This document shows, piece by piece, positions 1-7,303 of a stretch of DNA of 64,000 nt; within the stretch, counting starts at the first letter, position 1, and every line of letters begins with the position of its first letter. The DNA is from PALSA-1336 sp038203095 (GTDB lineage: Bacteria; Patescibacteriota; Doudnabacteria; UBA920). Location: positions 20,309 to 84,308 of the forward strand of contig JBBREH010000001.1 in the NCBI GenBank assembly GCA_038203095.1, in the 5' to 3' direction. A program made the position numbers and the translations under genes. The notes below the pieces were generated by a model. It made no database searches. It was given only the letters and a program-made list of their open reading frames with translations, and had not been told where the DNA came from.

Positions 1-2
1 CC

Positions 3-401
3 GAAGTCAGCTTTCCGGCCACTATTACCCAGGCCATGAGCGAAGTTGTGGCCAGCCAGCAGTTAATGAAGGCCGCGGCCAACCAGGGCGAAGCCACCAA
101 AATTCGAGCGGTCAAAGAGGCGGAAGCGGAAAAAGAACGCAAGCGTCTGCAGGGTGAAGGTATTGCCTTAGAGCGCGAGGCTATTGCTACGGGCTTGCGC
201 CAATCGGTTGAAATTATTAAACAAGCTACCGGCCAAAGCAATGTAGAAATTATGGCGATTTTAACTTTAAATCAGTATTTGGACACAATGAAGAGCATTG
301 GCGTTACGCCCAACACTAAAGTTTTGTTTCTTGATTCCAGTGCCGGCAAGACTGGTGAACTTATGAAGCAGTTTATGGCCGCGTTTGAAAGCGGGAAGTA
401 G
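3..401 (+). CDS. SPFH/band 7 (stomatin-like) membrane protein, C-terminal fragment
   Basis: The reading frame is already open at the left edge, so this is the C-terminal about 132 residues of a longer gene. The sequence has the alanine/glutamate-rich coiled-coil of SPFH proteins (QGEATKIRAVKEAEAEKE, then LQGEGIALEREAIATGLR), followed by a short tail. Family members anchor by an N-terminal hydrophobic segment (outside the window) and oligomerise into membrane rings or microdomains, often regulating proteases. The internal Met at position 36 is not a believable start because the SPFH pattern continues upstream of it. A strong terminator follows 40 nt after the stop, so this gene ends its transcription unit. 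Family is clear; exact role is unknown. Confidence 0.85.
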   Translation, partial: EVSFPATITQAMSEVVASQQLMKAAANQGEATKIRAVKEAEAEKERKRLQGEGIALEREAIATGLRQSVEIIKQATGQSNVEIMAILTLNQYLDTMKSIGVTPNTKVLFLDSSAGKTGELMKQFMAAFESGK

Positions 402-440
402 CTGGAAAAATAATAATAACAATAAAAATAACTATTACTA

Positions 441-480
441 CAAGCATCTTTGCTAAAGCAAAGATGCTTGTTTGTTGTTG
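441..480 (+). terminator. Rho-independent terminator
   Basis: A perfect 13-bp stem (CAAGCATCTTTGC paired with GCAAAGATGCTTG) with a TAAA loop is followed by a T-rich run (TTTGTTGTTG). It lies between the SPFH stop and the next start, so it should end the SPFH transcript. Confidence 0.85.
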
Positions 481-496
481 TGCTACAATATAACAG

Positions 497-2206
497 ATGC
501 AAAAAATGGTGATTAAGGTTGTAAAGATTATTATTGCCACAGCAATTTTTGCCTGGTTTGGTCTATTTTTGGCGCATAAAATAGATTTAACCACCGCGGA
601 TTTAGGCCGGCATATTGTTAATGGATCGATAATTTTACACGGATCTTGGGCAGAGAAGTGGGCCGTGCTTAATACCAATTTTTATTCTTATACCTTACCT
701 AATCAGCCATTTGTTAACCATCACTGGGGGAGTGGAGTGGTTTTTTATTTAATTTTTTTGGCATTTGGATTTGCGGGGTTGTCTGTATTTTATGTAGGTT
801 TGGGATTGGCGACGTTGTGGTTATTTTTTGACGTAGCCAGAAGAGCGAGCAATTTTTGGATATCGTCTGCTGTGACAATTTCTCTAATCCCGTTGCTTTC
901 GGCTCGCGCCGAAGTTCGTCCGGAAATGTTTACCTATTTTTTTACGGGAGTATTTTTTTGGGTGCTGTGGAAATCGCGGAATGACGCGGAACTTAACGCT
1001 GAAAGACGCGGAAGCTATAAGTTGCTCTGGATTTTGCCTATAATTGTTCTGCTTTGGGTTAATTTGCATATTGGTTTTGTGTTTGGGTTTTTGGTGCTGG
1101 GGGCGTTTGGATTGGAAGAAATAATAAGGAATTTTCCATTCCGAATGCATCTGAGGAATCTGTTAAATCCAGGAACAGACAGATCCCTCCGTTCGCCCTC
1201 GGATGCACTCGGTCTTGGTTGGGATGGCAAATTACAAAAACTGATTATCATATCGGCGCTTTGCATTCTCGCAGGCTTAATAAATCCTTTTGGCTATAAA
1301 CTGTTAATTTACCCCGCGCAAATTTTTAAGAATTACGGTTATTTGATTGTAGAAAATCAATCCATCCGTTTTTTGGAGCGTCTAAATTTTGTTCAAGGCC
1401 AACACTTTTTACTTTTTAAACTGGCCGTGGCCGGGGTCATTATCAGTTTTATCGGAGTTGCCATAAGGTGGTGGAGAAAGATTGATATCACGATGTTGGT
1501 ATTAGTCATAATCACAGCCTTTATGGCTTATTTGGGAATTCGTAATTTTCCGTCTTTCGCGTTTTTCGCCTTGCCGGCCGCGGCCGGAAATTTGTATTTA
1601 ATTAAACCGCAAAATCTTCATCGCGCGTACAAGTATTCGCTGTCAGTTATTCTTATTTTTATTGTAATTATTTGCGCCCAATCCCAGTACCAAACTTTTA
1701 TGGAAATCAGGCCTGTTTTAGGTTTTGGTGTTTTGCCCGGTGTTAACCAGTCGGCTGATTTTTACAAGGCTAATAATCTTAAAGGTCCTATATTTAACAA
1801 TTATGACGTTGGCGGATATTTAATTTATCATTTATATCAAAAAAATCACCCCCTCCTAGCCTCCCCCATCAAGGGGGAGGAAGGGGGCACGGACACAAAG
1901 CTCTTTGTGGACAACAGGCCGGAAGCTTATACAACTGATTTTTTTGAAAATTCCTACAAACTGCCGCAAACGGACAGCCAAAAATGGCAGGAACTTGATA
2001 ACCGGTATAATTTTAACTCCATCTTTTTTTCCCACCGCGACTATACCCCGTGGGGTCAGGCGTTTTTAATTTCGCGAATACAGGATCCCACTTGGGCGCC
2101 GGTGTTTGTAGACACGTACAATATAATCTTTGTAAAAAGAAACCCACAGAACGCGGATTTAATTAAAAAATATGAACTACCAAAAAGTATGTTTGGCATT
2201 AAATAA
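497..2206 (+). CDS. Polytopic membrane protein, possible GT-C-type glycosyltransferase
   Basis: This 569-residue protein starts with a hydrophobic segment and has about ten further membrane segments. After the first segment an extracytoplasmic loop carries DLGRHIVNG, an acidic-residue position seen in many GT-C glycosyltransferases that use polyprenyl-phosphate sugars; the assignment is inferred from topology and this loop only. A C-terminal soluble part contains NNYDVGGYLIYHLY and VDNRPEAY. Two stretches do not look like the rest of the protein, residues about 215-239 and 451-468. Both are encoded by DNA hairpins (separate entries) and appear to be in-frame insertions. A GT2 gene follows, compatible with a glycan-building pair. 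Function is not established. Confidence 0.6.
   Translation: MQKMVIKVVKIIIATAIFAWFGLFLAHKIDLTTADLGRHIVNGSIILHGSWAEKWAVLNTNFYSYTLPNQPFVNHHWGSGVVFYLIFLAFGFAGLSVFYVGLGLATLWLFFDVARRASNFWISSAVTISLIPLLSARAEVRPEMFTYFFTGVFFWVLWKSRNDAELNAERRGSYKLLWILPIIVLLWVNLHIGFVFGFLVLGAFGLEEIIRNFPFRMHLRNLLNPGTDRSLRSPSDALGLGWDGKLQKLIIISALCILAGLINPFGYKLLIYPAQIFKNYGYLIVENQSIRFLERLNFVQGQHFLLFKLAVAGVIISFIGVAIRWWRKIDITMLVLVIITAFMAYLGIRNFPSFAFFALPAAAGNLYLIKPQNLHRAYKYSLSVILIFIVIICAQSQYQTFMEIRPVLGFGVLPGVNQSADFYKANNLKGPIFNNYDVGGYLIYHLYQKNHPLLASPIKGEEGGTDTKLFVDNRPEAYTTDFFENSYKLPQTDSQKWQELDNRYNFNSIFFSHRDYTPWGQAFLISRIQDPTWAPVFVDTYNIIFVKRNPQNADLIKKYELPKSMFGIK
1141..1212 (+). repeat. In-frame palindromic repeat inside membrane-protein gene (family 1)
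   Basis: The outer arms CCGAATGCATC and GATGCACTCGG match at 10 of 11 positions, and the inner arms GAGGAATCTGT and ACAGATCCCTC also match at 10 of 11, giving a long imperfect hairpin. The same sequence family (GAGTGCATCCGAG...GATCTGT) occurs between genes at 48673-48746. It encodes residues about 215-239 without breaking the frame. Confidence 0.75.
1849..1887 (+). repeat. In-frame palindromic repeat inside membrane-protein gene (CCTCCCCC type)
   Basis: The stem CCTCCCCC/GGGGGAGG around ATCAA is flanked by outer CCCCC/GGGGG runs. It encodes the Pro/Gly/Glu-rich stretch LLASPIKGEEGG, placed between YLIYHLY and the conserved-looking FVDNRPEAY block. The gene stays open, so the element is translated. 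Confidence 0.75.
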
Positions 2207-2230
2207 TTGACAAGATTGAGCAAGATTTTC

Positions 2231-2260
2231 ATGCCAGAGGCAGATCCACCTTCGGCGGAA
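2231..2260 (+). repeat. Degenerate intergenic copy of the TCCGCC...GGCGGA palindrome
   Basis: The stretch CCAGAGGCAGATCCACC followed by TTCGGCGGAA is a decayed version of the perfect palindrome inside the UDP-glucose dehydrogenase gene at 56816-56847. Shorter relatives (CCGCCTTAGGCGG and similar) occur at about 52473-52489 and 59300-59320. It is intergenic here. Confidence 0.55.
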
Positions 2261-2322
2261 AATGATTGACAACATTGGAATGCAATTGTCTTTATAATCT
2301 TTTAAATCATGTTAATCAACTT

Positions 2323-3054
2323 ATGAAGCTGTCAATAATCATCCCAGCGCACAATGAAGAAAAAACCATTGCTCAGGTTTTGGAGCAGGTTTTAAAAGTG
2401 GATTTGGACGGGTGGGAGAAAGAGGTGGTTGTGGTGGATGACGGAAGTAGTGACGGGACAGGTACTATCCTGGAAAAGATTTGTAGCGTGCCCATTTATG
2501 GGCATTCCGGATCGCCGATAAATCGGCACGCTACACTTATTAGCCACCCCACCAATCTCGGCAAAGGCGCGGCAATAAAATCGGCTTTGGTCAAAGCCAC
2601 CGGGGATTACGTAATTATTCAGGACGCGGATTTGGAGTATAATCCGGGCGATATCGTTAATCTTTTATCGTTTATCCCTGACGATGGAAAACATCGGATT
2701 GCCATTTTTGGCAAGCGCGGTTATAAAGCTTATCCGGAGCGCGGCTTCCACTATGTTATTGGCGCGTGGTTGCTTACTACTTTTTATAACTTGCTTTATG
2801 GCCAGCAACTTACGGATCTTTACACTGGCTACAAATTAATCCCGACACGCATTTTTAAAGAACTAAACATTGAGTCCAACGGTTTTGAATTTGAAGCCGA
2901 AGTGGCTTGTAAGCTGGTGAAAAAAAATGTTATTATAAAGGAAGTAGAAATTAGTTATTTACCCAGAAACAAAGCTCAAGGTAAACATATTCGCTTTGTT
3001 GACGCCGTGAAAGGTTTTTGGACTATTGTTAAAATTAGGCTATTTAAGAATTGA
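2323..3054 (+). CDS. GT2 glycosyltransferase (dolichol/polyprenyl-phosphate mannosyltransferase-like)
   Basis: The start LSIIIPAHNEE, the VVVVDDGSSDGT motif, and IIQDADLEYNP (the DXD-equivalent) are typical of GT-A fold family 2 enzymes that move a sugar from a nucleotide donor to a polyprenyl phosphate. No membrane tail is present. I chose the ATG at 2323 because it directly precedes the conserved first strand; the upstream TTG at 2266 lies in a possible promoter. A palindromic DNA element inserts residues about 54-71 between the DDGSSDGT motif and the NLGKGAAIKSAL helix, where family members normally have a short loop. Such enzymes usually feed GT-C transferases like the preceding gene. Confidence 0.85.
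   Translation: MKLSIIIPAHNEEKTIAQVLEQVLKVDLDGWEKEVVVVDDGSSDGTGTILEKICSVPIYGHSGSPINRHATLISHPTNLGKGAAIKSALVKATGDYVIIQDADLEYNPGDIVNLLSFIPDDGKHRIAIFGKRGYKAYPERGFHYVIGAWLLTTFYNLLYGQQLTDLYTGYKLIPTRIFKELNIESNGFEFEAEVACKLVKKNVIIKEVEISYLPRNKAQGKHIRFVDAVKGFWTIVKIRLFKN
2483..2534 (+). repeat. In-frame three-way-junction palindrome in GT2 gene
   Basis: The perfect outer stem GTAGCGTGCC/GGCACGCTAC encloses two small hairpins, CCCATTTATGGG and GCCGATAAATCGGC, so the DNA or mRNA can fold as a three-way junction. It is translated as CSVPIYGHSGSPINRHAT between two conserved GT2 motifs. Confidence 0.85.
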
Positions 3055-4013
3055 TGCCAAACAGTGAGAGAATTTTAGTTGGAGGTGGCCCCAGCACATT
3101 GTTCGATGTTAGGGTTAAGGGCCGGGAAACAGAAACTTATCCTCCAGTTTTATTGACACAGGCAGAACAAGATTTTGCCGGGCAACTTTTTTTAGAATTG
3201 GAGAGCAAAGTAACTAGTTTTAGCGATTTTAAAGATTTCCCCAAAATTTTGATTGAGCAATTTCTTAAAGAATATACTGAGAAAGAGGAAGTGATTACAA
3301 AAATTTTTTTGCGGGAATTGGGCCTGATTGATTTTAAGTCGCTACTGTACCCCGGCACCAAGGAGAGTTTGCTTAAGGCCACTGAAATTTATGGCCCAAA
3401 ATTAAAGAGTGTGCATTTATGGTCGCAGGGGGATGTAGATGCAACCGGCCATCAGACAAATAAAATTTTTAGAACCGGTTTAGGCGCGATTTTAAAGAGT
3501 TCCCGGGCGGCAAGTTTAAAGGACAAACTTTTTTGGAATATCCGGACAGATAAATTTGCAAACATAGAAGGCATGCTTGATTCTGTTGCGGAGGGCCAGA
3601 AAGAGAAAGTGGTAGTAATTGAAGACAGTGTTGAGAATATTAAAAAAGTAACCAATATGTTGAAAGATAGGGCAACTGTTTTTCCGATTTGGGCTAATTA
3701 CAGCCGCCGCGGCGCTAGTTTGCGAAAGAATAATCTTGAAGAATTTGAGCGACTAAAGAAGGAATATAACGGAATTGATTCTTTGGCGGAAATTTCTAGC
3801 AGAGAGAAAGAATTTGGGGAAGTATTCAAAGATGCCCATTTATTTTTGGATTTTGACGGGGTTTTAGCCAATAATGAAGAGCTTAGGCGGGTTAACGGTG
3901 AAGCTTTGCTCAAGGCATTTATTATTGGACTTGGGGCGGGTAACCAAGAAAGGCAAAAATTAGTTGAAGAAATTCGGACAAAATTAAACTTGATCTCGCC
4001 TGAAAAAAATTAA
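3054..4013 (+). CDS. HAD-like protein with motif I at the C-terminus
   Basis: The 319-residue protein has HAD-superfamily-like pieces in an unusual order. YPGTKESLLKA and HLWSQGD resemble the cap boundary and motif II; VVVIEDSVENIKKV resembles motif IV. The catalytic motif I (LFLDFDGVLANNEE) appears only near residue 265, after these, instead of at the N-terminus. This could be a circular permutation, or a second truncated HAD domain. The start ATG at 3054 overlaps the preceding stop (TGATG), implying translational coupling with the GT2 gene. The gene is followed after 14 nt by glpX. Substrate is unknown; a phosphatase role would be inference. Confidence 0.5.
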   Translation: MPNSERILVGGGPSTLFDVRVKGRETETYPPVLLTQAEQDFAGQLFLELESKVTSFSDFKDFPKILIEQFLKEYTEKEEVITKIFLRELGLIDFKSLLYPGTKESLLKATEIYGPKLKSVHLWSQGDVDATGHQTNKIFRTGLGAILKSSRAASLKDKLFWNIRTDKFANIEGMLDSVAEGQKEKVVVIEDSVENIKKVTNMLKDRATVFPIWANYSRRGASLRKNNLEEFERLKKEYNGIDSLAEISSREKEFGEVFKDAHLFLDFDGVLANNEELRRVNGEALLKAFIIGLGAGNQERQKLVEEIRTKLNLISPEKN

Positions 4014-4027
4014 TAGTAAATAAATTT

Positions 4028-5020
4028 ATGGATAGAAATTTAGCTTTGGAATTTGTGCGGGTAACTGAGGCGGCGGCTATTGCAGCTAGTAAGTGGATAG
4101 GCAAGGGTGACGGTAAAAAGGCTGATGGCGCGGCAGTAGATGAAATGCGGTCGCGTTTTAATCAGATAGATTTTAAAGGCGTGGTGGTAATTGGTGAGGG
4201 GCAGAAAGACGAGGCGCCGGAACTTTACACCGGGGAGAAGGTGGGACTTGGATGGAAAAACTCCAACCACCCCGGCCTTTCAGGCCACCCCTCCTTGAAA
4301 AGGAGGGGAGACTCCGTGTTTGACCTTGCTGTTGACCCGCTTGAATGTACCGACAGCGTGGCTTATGGGCGTTATAATGCGATTGCGGTTATTGCGGCCG
4401 GAGCGCGGGGCTCGCTTTTAAGTGCGCCCGATACTTATATGGAAAAGTTGGCGGCCGGGCCAAAGGCTGCTAAAGTAATTAAAATGGGTGCGCCGGTTAA
4501 GCTAAACATTGAACGTACGGCCAAGGCTCTTGGTAAAAAAGTTGGGGATGTTACGGTGTGCATAATGGATAGAGAGCGCCATAAAGATTTAATTGGTCAG
4601 GTAAGAAAAATAGGCGCCAGAGTGCGGCTAATTACAGACGGCGACGTAGCGGGCGGGATAGCAACGTGTATGCCAGAATCGGGGATAGACCTGCTTATGG
4701 GCATTGGCGCTTCCGCAGAGGCAGTTTTGGCCGCCACAGCCATTAAAATTCTGGGTGGGCAAATATTCGCTCGCTTTAACCCAATGAAAGAAGCTCATCA
4801 TCAATTGTTAAAAAAAGCCGGCCTTAACGACAAAAAAATTTACTCTGTAAACGACCTGGCCAAAGGTCAAACCCTAACCTTTACCGCCACAGGCATTATT
4901 GACGGCCCACTGCTTCAAGGGGTGAGGGTTGAGGGTAGCTACATTATAACCCATTCGATAGTAATCCGCGGTCAGAGCGGAACAATAAGATATATAACAA
5001 CGCATCATAAGGAGAAATAG
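4028..5020 (+). CDS. glpX: Fructose-1,6-bisphosphatase class II
   Basis: This enzyme hydrolyses fructose-1,6-bisphosphate to fructose-6-phosphate in gluconeogenesis. GlpX hallmarks are present: MDRNLALEFVRVTEAAA at the N-terminus, VVIGEGQKDEAPELYTGE, the metal-site block LAVDPLECTDS, and LITDGDVAGGIA. Length (330) is near normal, but about 20 residues (76-96) between GEKVGLG and VFDLAVDP are extra and are encoded by a palindromic repeat close to the metal-binding region. In DPLECT a Cys occupies a position that is commonly Gly. The aldolase gene follows, separated only by an IVP cassette, so glpX and fba were probably adjacent before insertion. Confidence 0.93.
   Translation: MDRNLALEFVRVTEAAAIAASKWIGKGDGKKADGAAVDEMRSRFNQIDFKGVVVIGEGQKDEAPELYTGEKVGLGWKNSNHPGLSGHPSLKRRGDSVFDLAVDPLECTDSVAYGRYNAIAVIAAGARGSLLSAPDTYMEKLAAGPKAAKVIKMGAPVKLNIERTAKALGKKVGDVTVCIMDRERHKDLIGQVRKIGARVRLITDGDVAGGIATCMPESGIDLLMGIGASAEAVLAATAIKILGGQIFARFNPMKEAHHQLLKKAGLNDKKIYSVNDLAKGQTLTFTATGIIDGPLLQGVRVEGSYIITHSIVIRGQSGTIRYITTHHKEK
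4263..4310 (+). repeat. In-frame double palindrome inside glpX
   Basis: GGCCTTTCAGGCC is followed by the 9-bp perfect stem CCCCTCCTT/AAGGAGGGG with a GAA loop. It encodes a basic Pro/Gly/Ser-rich insertion of about 20 residues immediately before the conserved LAVDPLECT block. The frame is preserved on both sides. Confidence 0.85.
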
Positions 5021-5467
5021 AATTTTTAATTTTCAATTTGTAATTTTTAAACAATGTACAAATTTTATAATTATGAAGTATGATTTAGAGGAAAGAACGA
5101 GAAAATTTTCAAAAGAATTGATTAGGTTTTTGAAAACGATTAAATCAAATTTAATAAACCAATCAATTATTTCTCAATTGGTTAGGTCTGCAACCAGTGT
5201 CGGAGCGAATTACTGTGAAGCGAATGCGGCTAGCTCTAAGAAAGATTTTACGAATAAAATATTTATTTGCAGGAAAGAAATTCAAGAAACAAAATATTGG
5301 TTTGAATTATTGGCAGAATCTAATCCCGAAAGCAAAGATGAATTAAGAAAATTTTGGAAAGAAGCTCATGAATTGACGTTAATATTTAATAAAATATCAA
5401 CATCTTTAAGATCAAAATTAGAAAATTGAAGAATTGTTTATAAATTAAAAATTGAAAATTAAAAATT
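5021..5467 (+). mobile_element. Inverted-repeat cassette carrying a four-helix-bundle (IVP) gene
   Basis: The arms 5021-5052 and 5436-5467 are inverted repeats matching at 30 of 32 positions (AATTTTTAATTTTCAATTT... and its complement). They fill the space exactly from the base after the glpX stop to the base before the aldolase ATG. Transcribed RNA would fold into a long stem carrying the IVP ORF in its loop, the architecture of 23S rRNA intervening sequences. A mobile origin is inferred. Confidence 0.7.
5073..5429 (+). CDS. Four-helix-bundle protein (23S rRNA intervening-sequence protein family)
   Basis: A small 118-residue, highly helical, Lys/Glu-rich protein. The motif SQLVRSATSVGANYCEANAA followed by KDFTNKIFICRKEIQETKYW is diagnostic for the IVP/four-helix-bundle family. 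Members form pentamers of antiparallel four-helix bundles, and their genes are classically found inside intervening sequences of 23S rRNA. The molecular function is unresolved, with nucleic-acid binding suspected. Here the gene lies between two metabolic genes inside a pair of 32-nt inverted repeats, not in rRNA. The ATG at 5073 follows the left arm by 20 nt and gives the usual family N-terminus. Confidence 0.88.
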   Translation: MKYDLEERTRKFSKELIRFLKTIKSNLINQSIISQLVRSATSVGANYCEANAASSKKDFTNKIFICRKEIQETKYWFELLAESNPESKDELRKFWKEAHELTLIFNKISTSLRSKLEN

Positions 5468-6511
5468 ATGAATACATCTGAACTCAACAAAACCGCCAAA
5501 CAAATGGTCGCGCCCGGGAAGGGGATTTTGGCCGCGGATGAGAGCGAGAAGACTGTGGGAAAAAGATTCGCTTCTATAAATTTAGAAAATAATGAAGCTA
5601 ACCGCAAGGCTTTCCGGGAAATGCTTTTAACGGCTCCCGGTGAAAATCAGTATGTGAGTGGTGTAATTTTACACGACGAGACCATTCGCCAAAGTTTAGA
5701 TGATGGAAGAAGTTTTGTATCAATTTTGCAAAATCAAAACATTTTACCGGGCATAAAAGTGGATTTGGGACTGCAAGAAGTTGGTACTGAAAAGCTTACT
5801 AAGGGCCTGGAAGGGTTGGACACAAGACTTAAGGAATATACTGCCCTGGGCGCGAAATTTTGCAAATGGAGGGCGGTAATTACCATTGGCCAAGGAACCC
5901 CGACTCCTGAAAATATTCGTCAAAATGTTAAAGATTTAGCCCAATATGCGTTGGTTTGCCAGCAAAATGGACTGGTGCCAATTGTGGAGCCGGAAGTTTT
6001 GTTGGATGGTAATCACACCATAGAACAAAGCGAAGCGGCATTGGAAAAAACCTTAAAAGCACTAGTTGAGGAACTGACAGCCGCGGGCGTAAGTTTTGAG
6101 GGCGCGATTTTAAAAAGTAGTATGGTGTTGCCGGGTAAAGATTCAGGCTCCAAAGCCACACCCGAGCAGGTTGCCGCAGCAACTATGCGTGTCTTTCAAA
6201 AGACTTTGCCGGCCAATTTAGCCGGAGTGGTGTTTTTGTCCGGCGGACAGGGTGATGTGGAAGCCACAGAAAATCTTAACGCCATAAATCAGCTGGGCTC
6301 ACAAGCCTGGGCATTAAGTTTTTCTTACGCCCGGGCGCTTCAGGACGCAGCTACCAAAACTTGGACCGGTAAAAAAGAAAATTTGGCGGCGGCGCAAAAA
6401 GTCTTTTTGTTTCGGGTCAAAATGAATAGCTTAGCCAGCCAGGGAAAATATTCAGCGTCTATGGAAGAAGTTGGTATGGCGTCTGCCAGCGCTTCAGCAA
6501 GTCAGAATTAA
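5468..6511 (+). CDS. fba: Class I fructose-bisphosphate aldolase
   Basis: Cleaves and condenses fructose-1,6-bisphosphate with dihydroxyacetone phosphate and glyceraldehyde-3-phosphate by a Schiff-base mechanism. The protein has the eukaryote-like class I signature: GKGILAADES near the N-terminus, KFCKWRAVITIG in the middle, EPEVLLDGNH, and AILKSSMVLPGKDSG, in which Lys216 is the predicted Schiff-base lysine. LSGGQGDVEATENLNAIN is also typical. Length 347 is standard. The C-terminal tail is a short Ala/Ser run. With FBPase upstream and transaldolase downstream this forms a sugar-phosphate block suited to a metabolism that routes hexoses through pentose-phosphate intermediates. Confidence 0.95.
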   Translation: MNTSELNKTAKQMVAPGKGILAADESEKTVGKRFASINLENNEANRKAFREMLLTAPGENQYVSGVILHDETIRQSLDDGRSFVSILQNQNILPGIKVDLGLQEVGTEKLTKGLEGLDTRLKEYTALGAKFCKWRAVITIGQGTPTPENIRQNVKDLAQYALVCQQNGLVPIVEPEVLLDGNHTIEQSEAALEKTLKALVEELTAAGVSFEGAILKSSMVLPGKDSGSKATPEQVAAATMRVFQKTLPANLAGVVFLSGGQGDVEATENLNAINQLGSQAWALSFSYARALQDAATKTWTGKKENLAAAQKVFLFRVKMNSLASQGKYSASMEEVGMASASASASQN

Positions 6512-6519
6512 AATAATTG

Positions 6520-6592
6520 CAGATTTGAGATTGCAGATTTTAGAATTACTGCAGTCCGAATCCTAAATCTAAAATCCTAAATCTAAAATTTT
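6520..6592 (+). repeat. AGATTTTAGATT-type low-complexity inverted repeat
   Basis: The intergenic space before the LOG gene is built from AGATTTGAGATTGCAGATTT on the left and repeated AATCCTAAATCTAAA on the right, which are roughly complementary. Similar AAAGATT/TTAGATT arrays occur at 23362-23398, 24107-24138, 24201-24226 and 62595-62625. This is a recurring simple repeat of unknown role. Confidence 0.5.
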
Positions 6593-6595
6593 ATT

Positions 6596-7303
6596 ATGCC
6601 CCAAACCAAAAAAGCCAAGTTTATACCAATTGTGCATTTAGAAAAAGTCCGCAAAGGCCATGTCAAAGCCGTACCGCAGTGGATGATAAAAAAGATTTCC
6701 GCTGAGTTTCTTAAAGGTTTTAAATTTTTGACCAAGTACAAAAAAGCCGTAAGCATTATGGGTTCGGCCAGAGTGGGTTTAAAAAATGGGGTTTATGATG
6801 AGGCAACTAAGCTAACGCATAAGCTCTCCAAGGCGGGTTTTGCCATAGTTACCGGTGGTGGACCGGGGATTATGGAAGCAGCTAATAAAGGCGCGTTTGA
6901 GGCCGGCGGTCAGTCTGTTGGCATTAATATTCGCCTGCCTTTTGAACAGCGAACTAACAAATATGTAAAAGAATCGGAAGATTTTTCTTATTTTTTTACA
7001 CGTAAGGTTATGCTGGAATACGCCTCTCAAATTTATGTATTTTTTCCCGGGGGTTTTGGTACGCTGGATGAGTTTTTTGAAATGATCACGCTAATCCAAA
7101 CCGGAAAGGTTCATCCGGTGCCGGTAATTTTGGTCAATAAAGAATTTTGGTCTCCGCTATTAAAATGGATAGAAACTACAATCTACGAAAAAAATAACGC
7201 GATTAATAAAAACGATATGGACCTTTACCATTTAGTCGACACAGCAGAAGAGGCGTACGAGGAAATAAAGGTTTTGGCAAAAGAAAAGCATTTGTTTAAT
7301 TAG
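6596..7303 (+). CDS. LOG-family (TIGR00730-type) Rossmann-fold protein
   Basis: The central motifs GGGPGIMEAANKGA and PGGFGTLDEFFE are the paired signatures of LOG/TIGR00730 proteins. The best characterised members are nucleotide 5'-monophosphate phosphoribohydrolases that release free base from cytokinin nucleotides or other NMPs; the bacterial physiological substrate is often uncertain. The 235-residue protein has about 50 basic residues at the N-terminus before the Rossmann core (VSIMGSARVG). It sits between aldolase and transaldolase, from which it is now separated by the second IVP cassette. A nucleotide-salvage or ribose-phosphate supply role is inference. Confidence 0.85.
   Translation: MPQTKKAKFIPIVHLEKVRKGHVKAVPQWMIKKISAEFLKGFKFLTKYKKAVSIMGSARVGLKNGVYDEATKLTHKLSKAGFAIVTGGGPGIMEAANKGAFEAGGQSVGINIRLPFEQRTNKYVKESEDFSYFFTRKVMLEYASQIYVFFPGGFGTLDEFFEMITLIQTGKVHPVPVILVNKEFWSPLLKWIETTIYEKNNAINKNDMDLYHLVDTAEEAYEEIKVLAKEKHLFN

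Noticed and set aside
2266..2298. Perfect TTGACA with TATAAT before the GT2 gene as a promoter
   Set aside because: The spacer is 21 nt, too long for a normal sigma-70 promoter; I leave it unannotated as a promoter.
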